A stretch of DNA of 64,000 nucleotides. Origin: Amycolatopsis bartoniae. GTDB taxonomy: Bacteria > Actinomycetota > Actinomycetes > Mycobacteriales > Pseudonocardiaceae. The stretch covers positions 2,294,001-2,358,000 of the forward strand of contig NZ_JACHWH010000001.1 in NCBI RefSeq assembly GCF_014191255.1, given 5' to 3'. Position numbers and translations under genes: made by a program. Positions 18,270 through 25,601 of the stretch are shown piece by piece; positions within the stretch are counted from its first letter, which is position 1, and every line of letters begins with the position of its first letter. Under the pieces are notes generated by a model, which did not search any database, had not been told where the DNA came from, and was given only the letters and a program-made list of their open reading frames with translations.

Positions 18270-19907
18270 ATGCGTCGACGCCTGAACCGCGTCCTGGCCC
18301 TGCCGGTGAGCGCCACGTTCCTCGTGCTCGCCGCCACCCCGGCCATGGCGGACAGCACCATCCCGACGACGCCCATCCCCCAGCCGGCCAACCCCTCGCA
18401 GGCGCCGATCTCCGCGCCGCAGGGGCCGCAGCCGCTGGGGCACGCCGTCGGTGACGCCGCGGCCGCCCTCGGGGTGCTGCGCCTGCTCCCCAACGCCGTC
18501 GACACCACCACGATCCTGCCCGGCTACGGCGAGCAGCTGCCGAAGCAGTCGGCGCTCGAAGCCGGGCTGGGCCTGTCCAGCGCGCAGGCGAACTCGGAGT
18601 CGTACCTCAGCTACGAGCGCGCCATCGCCCAGTCGTCCCCGGTGGGGCTGGCCGTCGCGGGCAACGCGCCGCAGGCACCTGGCGCCCTCGCGCAGACGGC
18701 GCTGCCGGACAACGAGAAGGGCATCAGCGGCGGGCTGAACCTCCCGGAGAACCCGCTGCTCAACCTGAACCTGCTGAACGGGAACGTGCACGCCCGCTGG
18801 AGTGACACCCTCGGGCCGTGCGTCGGCACGATCGCCGACGCCAGCACGTCCGTCGCGAGCATGTCGCTGCTGAACGTCATCCCGTCGCTGCCGAACCTGC
18901 CGCTGAGCGGGCTGACCAACCTGCCGGCGCTGGCCCAGGGCTTCGACGCGACGAAGGGGCTGCAGTCGCTCGGCGGGCTGCTGACGGGTGGCGGCCAGAC
19001 GGCGGCCGACGGCACGGGCTCGCTGCTGAGCCTGCCGAACACGCTGTCGTCGCGGTCGGTGGTGCAGCTGGTCGACCTGCCGAACTCCAAGAACAAGGCG
19101 GTCCAGTCGGTCTCCACGCTGCAGGCCGCGGACATCGAGATCCTCAAGGGCACCCCGCTGGAGCTGTCGCTGAAGGTCGCCAGCCAGCCGACGCTCAAGG
19201 TCACCTCGACGGGTGACAAGGCGACGTCGAAGGTCGAGTACACGGCGCCCGTGATCACCATCCAGCGCGGTGACCAGGTGCTGTACACGCTCGACGCGCA
19301 GCACCCGACGAAGGACATCCCGATCGGCCTGCCGCTGGAGCAGCTGTCGAAGCAGCTCGGGCCGGTGGAGGACCTGCCCGTGGTCGGCGGTCTGGTCGCC
19401 ACCGCCACGAAGGGCCTGCAGAGCGTCTCGGACACCACCGGGAACGTGCTGGACCTGGGCGTGCTGCGGTTGAGCATCGGTGAGCTGAACCAGAACGGGC
19501 AGAACCTGACCACCCCGTTCGCGGGTTACCAGCTGGGTGCGTCGGCGCGGATGCTGGACCTGCAGGTGCTGCCGACGACCGCGTTGAAGAGCCTGCTGCC
19601 CGCCGGTCAGGCGGACTCGCTGCCGTCGTCGCTGGCGCAGCTGGCGCTCGGCGAGCAGATCGGCCGCGCGTACACCCCGACGAACGGCGTCGTGTGCGGC
19701 AGCACCAACCCGGTGACGCCGGTCGGCAACCCGGCGCCGGGCGTGCCGACGAAGCTGGCCTACACGGCGGGCGCGTACTCGGCGGTGCCGCTGTTCTGGA
19801 CCGGCACGGGCATGCTGCTGCTGGGCGTGGTCCTCGTGGCGGCGATCCCGAACCGCCGCCGCAAGCCGGCGGTGGTCAAGCCCTCGCCACGCCCCCGCTC
19901 GGAGTGA
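18270..19907 (+). CDS. Large secreted, C-terminally membrane-anchored protein of unknown function
   Basis: A 545-residue protein with a signal peptide ending near ATPAMA (residues 1-27) and a single transmembrane helix near the end (VPLFWTGTGMLLLGVVLVAA) followed by the basic tail NRRRKPAVVKP, so it is exported and anchored by its C-terminus. The middle is rich in Leu, Thr, Ser, Gly and Asn, with two lone cysteines (about 189 and 475). I recognise no domain. Similar long cell-surface proteins occur in Pseudonocardiaceae. It stands alone between tRNA-Thr and a hairpin terminator. Confidence 0.8.
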   Translation: MRRRLNRVLALPVSATFLVLAATPAMADSTIPTTPIPQPANPSQAPISAPQGPQPLGHAVGDAAAALGVLRLLPNAVDTTTILPGYGEQLPKQSALEAGLGLSSAQANSESYLSYERAIAQSSPVGLAVAGNAPQAPGALAQTALPDNEKGISGGLNLPENPLLNLNLLNGNVHARWSDTLGPCVGTIADASTSVASMSLLNVIPSLPNLPLSGLTNLPALAQGFDATKGLQSLGGLLTGGGQTAADGTGSLLSLPNTLSSRSVVQLVDLPNSKNKAVQSVSTLQAADIEILKGTPLELSLKVASQPTLKVTSTGDKATSKVEYTAPVITIQRGDQVLYTLDAQHPTKDIPIGLPLEQLSKQLGPVEDLPVVGGLVATATKGLQSVSDTTGNVLDLGVLRLSIGELNQNGQNLTTPFAGYQLGASARMLDLQVLPTTALKSLLPAGQADSLPSSLAQLALGEQIGRAYTPTNGVVCGSTNPVTPVGNPAPGVPTKLAYTAGAYSAVPLFWTGTGMLLLGVVLVAAIPNRRRKPAVVKPSPRPRSE

Positions 19908-19914
19908 GGTTCTC

Positions 19915-19945
19915 CGCGCCACGGCCGAGGGTGGGCCGTGGCGCG
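19915..19945 (+). terminator. Hairpin terminator after the secreted-protein gene
   Basis: A perfect 12-bp inverted repeat (CGCGCCACGGCC / GGCCGTGGCGCG) with a 7-base loop begins eight bases after the stop codon. The rest of the gap to 20119 shows nothing I can identify. Confidence 0.8.
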
Positions 19946-20119
19946 GGGTCTTCCGCGGGGTTTTCGGGAGCCCGCGGCGTGGTGGCGCTTGAGCGTCGCA
20001 AGTTGCCGCGCACGGCGGCTTAGATGACGCGTAGCCCTGATCGGCAAGGCGCCATCAGGCGTGGCGCTGTTGCTGGAGTCTTCCGGCCGCCGCGGCGTGA
20101 ACGGCCTTCGCAGAAGCCG

Positions 20120-21310
20120 TCAGCCGTGGCGTAGGGCGGTCACCATTGCTTCCACGGCGATCCTCGGCTTGACGTTCCACAGGATCGCCTCCCGGCACGC
20201 GAGGACGGCTTCCAAGCGCCGCAACGTCGACTCCGGGGTCCAGGAGCGGGCGGCCTCCGCGGCGTCCCTGGCGTAGTCCGGGTGGTTGAGCACCGCGGTG
20301 GCGCCGCTGGCCGTGACCAGCACGTCGCGGTAGAAGCCGGCCAGGTCCACCAGCGCGAGGTCCAGCGTGTCGCGTTGGGTGCGGGTCGCGCGGGACTTCT
20401 GGCGCTTCTCCAGCGCCTTCACCGCCGCCTCGGCTGCCCGCTTCGCGCCGGCCACGCCCTTGCCCGTGGCGTCGCCGCCCATCGCGTTGCGCAGCTCGGC
20501 CTTCTCGCTTTCGTCGCGGGCCTTGCTCTCCTCGCTCGCGTCGCCCTCGGCGGCGGCGATCAGCTCGTCCGCGCAGGCGAACACGTCTGCCGGGCGCTTG
20601 AGGCCCAGCGGGATCCGCAGGACCGTCTCCCGGCGCTTGCGGGACTGCTCGTCCGTCGCCAGGCGCCGGGCCCGGCCCACGTGACCGCCGCACACCGCCG
20701 CGGCCCAGTTCGCCAGTTCGGGGTCCGCGCCGTCCCGTTCCACCAGCACCTGCGCGATCGCCTCGCGGGGCGGGGTGCGGAGGTTGACCAGGCGGCACCG
20801 GGACCGGATGGTGACCGAGACGTCCTCGGGGTGGTCCGACGGCGCGCACAGCAGGAAGACAGTCCGGTCCGGCGGCTCCTCCACGGCCTTGAGCAGGGCG
20901 TTCGAGGCGCCTTCGGTGAGCCGGTCCGCGTCCTCGATGATGACGACCTGCCAGTGTCCGGTGCTCGGGCGGCGGGCCGCGGCCTGGACGAGAGCGCGCA
21001 TCTCGGCGACCGAGATCGACAGGCCCTCGGGCACGACCAGCCGGACGTCGGCGTGGGTGCCGTGCAGCGCCGTGCGGCAGCCGGTGCACTCCCCGCAGCC
21101 GGTGCCGGTGATGCACTGCAACGCGGCGGCGAACGTCCGCGCGGCGACGGAACGACCCGAGCCCGGCGGCCCGGTGAGCAGCCAGGCGTGCGTCATGGCC
21201 CCGGCGGGCACCCGCTCCCCGGCGACGATCTTGGCGGCCGCGGCCGCCGCGGAGGACAGGAGCTCGACCGCCGGCTCCTGCCCGACGAGCTGAGACCAGA
21301 CCGATCCCAC
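20120..21310 (-). CDS. holB: DNA polymerase III subunit delta'
   Basis: Clamp-loader subunit of 396 residues. The P-loop reads GPPGSGRS, the reduced form typical of delta' (Arg for Lys), followed by the zinc module CITGTGCGECTGC and the helicase-like VVIIEDADRLTEGASNALLK. The later SRC motif is present in RSRCRLVNLRTPP. An unusual Lys/Glu/Ala-rich stretch (EEKAELRN to QKSRATRTQRD) lies in the C-terminal half. GTG 21310 is the start. The gene lies downstream of a long repeat region rather than directly behind the thymidylate-kinase-like gene. Confidence 0.94.
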   Translation of the reverse strand: MGSVWSQLVGQEPAVELLSSAAAAAAKIVAGERVPAGAMTHAWLLTGPPGSGRSVAARTFAAALQCITGTGCGECTGCRTALHGTHADVRLVVPEGLSISVAEMRALVQAAARRPSTGHWQVVIIEDADRLTEGASNALLKAVEEPPDRTVFLLCAPSDHPEDVSVTIRSRCRLVNLRTPPREAIAQVLVERDGADPELANWAAAVCGGHVGRARRLATDEQSRKRRETVLRIPLGLKRPADVFACADELIAAAEGDASEESKARDESEKAELRNAMGGDATGKGVAGAKRAAEAAVKALEKRQKSRATRTQRDTLDLALVDLAGFYRDVLVTASGATAVLNHPDYARDAAEAARSWTPESTLRRLEAVLACREAILWNVKPRIAVEAMVTALRHG

Positions 21311-21358
21311 TAAGCCTCCACCGCGATCCTCGAACTTCCCCCAGCCACCGGGCGACCG

Positions 21359-21818
21359 GTCACGCGGCGGCCATCGCAGGCCAGGCCACCGCGCACGACG
21401 GCGCGACCGCCAATGGCTCCGCGGCCACCGGGCACGCGTTCACGACCATCGGTCACGCCGCCGCCACGCCCGCGATCCTCGACCGCCCTGCGGCCGCCAC
21501 CAGCCACGCGTTTGCCAGCGGTCACGCCGCTGCCATCGCGGGCAAGGCCGCCACGCACGACGCGACCGCCAACGGCTTTGCGACCACCGGCCACGCCAGC
21601 GCCACTGATCCCGCGTCCGCAGCCCTCGACCGCCCTGCGGCCGCCACCGGCCACGCCACCGCCAGAGGCCACGCCGCTATCATCGCAGGCCAGGCCACCG
21701 CGCACGACGGCGCGACCGCCAACGGCTTTGCGACCACTGGCCACGCCAGCGCCACTGATCCCGCGTCCGCGGCCCTCGACCGGCCCGCAGCCGCCACCAG
21801 CCGCGCCACCGCTGCCGA
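21359..21818. repeat. Three imperfect ~150-bp tandem repeats, no clear gene
   Basis: The 553-bp gap between holB and the MFS/kinase gene contains three related units at about 21359-21519, 21520-21666 and 21667-21818, each starting with GG(T/C)CACGC and including GACCGCCAA(C/T)GGC and CTCGACCG. Length differences inside aligned parts are multiples of three (for example GAC-GGC-GCG against GAC-GCG). Several frames are open on both strands, giving Ala/Thr/His-rich or Arg/Pro-rich readings, but none has a convincing start with a ribosome binding site. I therefore list it as a repeat and not as a gene. Confidence 0.85.
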
Positions 21819-21863
21819 AAGAACCTCCGCGGCGGAACCTCGCCGCGCCACGGCTGCCTCCCG

Positions 21864-23975
21864 TCATGCGTCCACGGCCTCGATCGGGGCCAGGCCCGAG
21901 CGGCGGCCCACCAATACCGCTCGCACGGCCGTGCGCACGCGGTCGGACACCTCGTCCTCCGAGCCGTCGCCGTCGACCACCACGTAGTGGTCCGGGTCGG
22001 CGGCCGCCATCTCGCTCAGCAGGTTCTGCACCCGCCACTGGTCCTCGATCGAGATCGGCCCCGGCGAGCCGTTGACCGGGGTGGCGTCGAGCAGCACCGT
22101 CACGTCCGGGCGCAGCCGGCCCGTCGCCCAGTCCGCCAGGCCCTCCAGCTCCTTCGCGTCCAGCCCGGCGATCGCCGAGAGGTGCGCGAGCGGGGAGTCC
22201 ACGAACCGCTCCATCACCACGATCGACCCGTCGTCCAACGCAGGCTGCACGTCCCGCTCGACGATGTCCGCCCGCACCGCGGCCGCCGCCAGCGCCCGCG
22301 CGCGGCCGCCCGACAGTGATGCACCGGTGACCAGCTGCGCGAGCCGTTCGTCGTCCAGCGCCGGGTCGGTCGCGAGCACGACCGGCCGCGGGCTCGCCGA
22401 GCGCAGCCAGTCGACGAGCTTCGACGCCTGGCTCGCCGTGTCGGCGGCCGTGGTGCCCTCCAGCGCGATGAGCAGGCCGTTCGCCCGGCGCGGGCGACGA
22501 CGGATGACGTTGCGCAGGTCCGACATGATCGTCTCGGCGCGACGCGAGTCCATCTGCCGGTACGCGATGATGCCGACGATCGCCGCCAGGATCCCGCCAC
22601 CCAGCATCACCGGCCGGGTGCCGTCGATGATGATCGGATGGCCCCACGCCTGCACCGTGCGCGGCTTGGTCAGGCCGATCAGCAGCGGCACGATCGCGGT
22701 GGAGCCGAACACGATGATCTTCATCATCGACTGGTAGATCGCGTTGATCCGGCCCCGGATCGCGTCGTCCACCTGCGAACCGATGATCGTGACGCCGGTC
22801 AGGAACGCCGCCCCGGCGCACGCACCGACGACCGCGACCGCCACCAGCGACACCGCCAGGTGGGGCGACATCGCGACCAGGATCAGCGCCAGCCCCGCCA
22901 CCACGATGGAGATGCCGAACAGCCTGTCGTGCGGCAGCCGCCGCGCGAGCTTCGGCGCCCCGCCCATCCCGGTGGCGAGCCCGATGAACACCGCCACCAG
23001 CAGCAGGCCCCACGCCGCGTCCCCGGCGAGCAGGCTCGACGAGTACGGCTTGGCCGAGCCGACCACCGCACCGCCCGCAGCGAACGCACCCGCCGCGCCG
23101 ATCAGCAGCCCGCGCACGAGCGGCGTGCTGCGGATGAACTTGGCACCGTCACGGACCAGGCTCATCAGCCCGCCCGAAGACTCCGACGTCGGCTTGGGTG
23201 CGACCGCGACCGGCGTGTGCACGTTCCGCCGGGACAGCTCCGGAATCCGGGTGATGATCAGGATCGCGCTGGTCAGGTACAGCAGCCCGATCAGCACGAC
23301 GATGATCTTCGCGAACCCGAGGTCACCGAACAGGTCCGGCGGCAGGTGCAGCGTCGGCCCGATCCCGGTGATCACCGTGTAGATGCCACCCGCGGACAGC
23401 ACGGCCAGCCCGTACGTCATCACCATGCCGAGCTGGTTCGCCGTCTCCACCTGGTCCGGCCTGCGCAGCAGGTTCGGCACCGCGGCGTCCTTCGACGGGA
23501 TCCACATCATCGCGCTGGCACTGGCCAGGAAGTTCGCGATGTACAGCCACCAGCCGGTGCCGACGAACGCGATCGACACGATGAACCCGCACCGCAGCAG
23601 GTCGGCCACGAACATGACCTTGCGCCGGTCGAACCGGTCGGCGAGCAACCCGCCGAGCGGCGCGAAGATCAGCCCGGGCAACAACGCGGACAGCAGCACG
23701 CCGGTGAACGCGAAGTTCTGCGCCGTGTAGTTCTGCGTCAGCTTCGTGGCCAGGCTCGTGACCCCCAGGATCGTGAGCCAGTCCGCCACACTGCACAGGT
23801 ACGTGACCCCCCACAGCCGCCGGAACGGCCTGATCGCCAGCACCCTGCGGGCACGGTAGATCGTGGAACTGTCCCGACCAGCCGGCGCTTCCGCGTCGGC
23901 TTTCGTCTGCACGCCCTCGCTGATCCGACCCACCCCACTCGGTTCCCCTGTGGTGCCGGTGAGTGTTGCAGGCAT
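21864..23975 (-). CDS. MFS transporter fused to a thymidylate-kinase-like domain with degenerate P-loop
   Basis: The N-terminal roughly 460 residues form a 12-helix MFS protein with the loop motif GGLLADRFDRRKVM. The C-terminal roughly 210 residues (from NGLLIALEG) resemble dTMP kinase: IALEG at the P-loop strand, a VVMERFVDSPLAHLSAIAG segment matching the DR(Y/F)xxSxxAYQ region, and VTVLLDATP. The P-loop itself reads EGTTAADTASQ and lacks the GxGK(S/T) lysine. MFS-dTMP kinase fusions are known in actinobacteria; loss of the lysine suggests that this domain no longer phosphorylates dTMP. Start is ATG 23975 (GTG 23990 possible). It lies upstream of holB, across the repeat. Confidence 0.88.
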   Translation of the reverse strand: MPATLTGTTGEPSGVGRISEGVQTKADAEAPAGRDSSTIYRARRVLAIRPFRRLWGVTYLCSVADWLTILGVTSLATKLTQNYTAQNFAFTGVLLSALLPGLIFAPLGGLLADRFDRRKVMFVADLLRCGFIVSIAFVGTGWWLYIANFLASASAMMWIPSKDAAVPNLLRRPDQVETANQLGMVMTYGLAVLSAGGIYTVITGIGPTLHLPPDLFGDLGFAKIIVVLIGLLYLTSAILIITRIPELSRRNVHTPVAVAPKPTSESSGGLMSLVRDGAKFIRSTPLVRGLLIGAAGAFAAGGAVVGSAKPYSSSLLAGDAAWGLLLVAVFIGLATGMGGAPKLARRLPHDRLFGISIVVAGLALILVAMSPHLAVSLVAVAVVGACAGAAFLTGVTIIGSQVDDAIRGRINAIYQSMMKIIVFGSTAIVPLLIGLTKPRTVQAWGHPIIIDGTRPVMLGGGILAAIVGIIAYRQMDSRRAETIMSDLRNVIRRRPRRANGLLIALEGTTAADTASQASKLVDWLRSASPRPVVLATDPALDDERLAQLVTGASLSGGRARALAAAAVRADIVERDVQPALDDGSIVVMERFVDSPLAHLSAIAGLDAKELEGLADWATGRLRPDVTVLLDATPVNGSPGPISIEDQWRVQNLLSEMAAADPDHYVVVDGDGSEDEVSDRVRTAVRAVLVGRRSGLAPIEAVDA

Positions 23976-24084
23976 GAGCCACCGCGTCACCGGACCGGTG
24001 TGGTCAGGGTAGCTCCGTCGGGTGGAGCACGGCCGCTGCGGGCCGGTGAGTGCCTCCGTAGCGGCTCGTGCGTCGGCGAAGCAC

Positions 24085-24633
24085 CTAGTCGAACAGCCCG
24101 GAGATGCTGCTGATGAGTGTGGTCAGGAACTCGATCGCCACCACCGCGAAGATGATCATAAGGAGGACCGCCACGATCATCGCCGTGGACCCGTTGGAGG
24201 GACGAGCCCTGCGGAGGTTGCCGCGCGGCGGCAGCAGCCCGCCGCGGGACAGCCCCATCCGCGGCAGGCCCATCCGCGGCATGCGCAGCTGCGGTCGCCT
24301 GCCGGACAGCAGCCCGGGCCGGGTGCGCTGGCGGGGCAGGATGCCCAGCGGCTGCGCGGGCGGGATCGGCTGCGCCGGGCCTGCCGGAGGCACCTGGCCG
24401 AACTGCGGCAGCTGGTCGCCGGGAGAGTCCGAGTGCCGTCCCTCGGCCATCGCGGCGTCGACCAGGTCGCGGACCGCCGCCGGATCCGGCCGCACCGGCG
24501 AGGCGACCTTGGTCATCTTGAACTCGTCGTGGTCGTCGGCGTCGTTCAGCGAGCCGGACAACGCGTCGCCGAACGGCACCGGCGGCAGCCCGCTCTGGGT
24601 GCCGTCGCCGAACTCGTCGTTCCTGGCAGGCAT
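24085..24633 (-). CDS. Tail-anchored membrane protein of unknown function
   Basis: A 182-residue protein. The first roughly 75 residues are polar and acidic, then comes a Pro/Arg/Leu/Gly-rich basic stretch with repeated RMGLPRMGLSRGG, and one transmembrane helix ends the protein (MIVAVLLMIIFAVVAIEFLTTLI). This topology puts the N-terminal part in the cytoplasm. There is no recognised domain. It lies between topA-side genes and the MFS/kinase gene, all on the minus strand. Confidence 0.7.
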   Translation of the reverse strand: MPARNDEFGDGTQSGLPPVPFGDALSGSLNDADDHDEFKMTKVASPVRPDPAAVRDLVDAAMAEGRHSDSPGDQLPQFGQVPPAGPAQPIPPAQPLGILPRQRTRPGLLSGRRPQLRMPRMGLPRMGLSRGGLLPPRGNLRRARPSNGSTAMIVAVLLMIIFAVVAIEFLTTLISSISGLFD

Positions 24634-24762
24634 GACTGCTCCCTGTCCTCGGTTGGCCTACGCACTGGTGTCCCTCGCAGACTTCCCGTCCAGGGTAGTG
24701 GTCATTCCGCCAACAGCACTGGCCCAACCGGGTAAGGACAAGATCACGCAGGGCGAGCACGA

Positions 24763-25545
24763 TCAACCACACGCCGGCTCCAGGTGCGCCCGCACCGAAT
24801 GCCGGATCCAGTGCCCGAAGTGCTCTCGCGTCGCCGGAGCGAAGTAGAGGACCCAGCCGCCGGGAGCGAGCGCCGTCAGCACCAGGTGGCGGCCGAGGTC
24901 GGTGTCGAGCAGGACGACCGCACCCCGTGGGTGCTCGGCCAGGATCTTGCCGTCGATGGTCAGGTCGAACACCGCCGTGCCGGACCGCGGCCGCGCCGCG
25001 AGCGCCCGCAGCTGGGCCACCTCCGCCGCGTACTCCGGCGAGACCCGGCCCAGCGGATCCGCCGGAATCCGGACGATGCCGCCCGTGGCCGCCGGGCGCT
25101 TCGGCAGCCGCGCCACCACCCTGTCGGCCAGCCGCGCCGCCGCGCCCGTGCCGAGCTCGACCCTGCCGCCGCTGTACTCCAGCACGGTGCCCGTCTCACG
25201 GTCGCCGAAGAAGTGCAGCCGCAGCGGGGCCAAGCGGTCGGCGAACACTCCGGTGACCGCGCCGCGCACCTGCCCCTGGCGCAGCGACCGGAAGATCGCC
25301 ACGGCCTTCGGCGTCAGCTCGCCGTCGCGCGACAGGCCCAGCGGCCCCAGCACGGCGTGCCACCGCGTCTGCCGCTCGGCCTCCTCGACCACGCCCGCCG
25401 CCGGCGGGCCCATCGGCTGCTCCGGGTCACCGTCGGGGTCGTAGTAGGTCAACACGGACAGCCGGCGGGGGACGGCCCGCGTGAGGGGCCGGACCACCTC
25501 GTCGACCAGCTCGAACACTGTCGGAACCTCGGTTGCGTCGGTCAT
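24763..25545 (-). CDS. Conserved-looking protein of unknown function
   Basis: A 260-residue soluble protein starting MTDATEVPTVFELVDEVVRP. There is no signal peptide, membrane helix or catalytic motif that I recognise. It has a mixed alpha/beta look, with LRLHFFGDRETGTVLEYSGG, AVFDLTIDGKILAEHP and GGWVLYFAPATREHFGHWI. Overall size recalls the EspG-type chaperones found elsewhere in the window, but the hallmark motifs are missing, so I do not assign it. ATG 25545 is preferred over the upstream ATG because the extra residues look noncoding. It is downstream of topA on the same strand with a 56-bp gap. Confidence 0.75.
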   Translation of the reverse strand: MTDATEVPTVFELVDEVVRPLTRAVPRRLSVLTYYDPDGDPEQPMGPPAAGVVEEAERQTRWHAVLGPLGLSRDGELTPKAVAIFRSLRQGQVRGAVTGVFADRLAPLRLHFFGDRETGTVLEYSGGRVELGTGAAARLADRVVARLPKRPAATGGIVRIPADPLGRVSPEYAAEVAQLRALAARPRSGTAVFDLTIDGKILAEHPRGAVVLLDTDLGRHLVLTALAPGGWVLYFAPATREHFGHWIRHSVRAHLEPACG

Positions 25546-25601
25546 GGCCGTAAGTCTGCACCGAGGCACCGACAATTTTCGTCGAACGCCTGTTCGGACC
25601 C

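Noticed and set aside
21522..21851. A 109-residue Ala-rich protein encoded by the tandem repeat, minus strand
   Set aside because: Frames are open on both strands through the repeat, there is no ribosome binding site, and the composition is low-complexity.
24763..25545. Assignment as a third EspG chaperone
   Set aside because: Length fits, but the FLWE...ELPYPL and RSHGAT motifs seen in the two true copies are missing.
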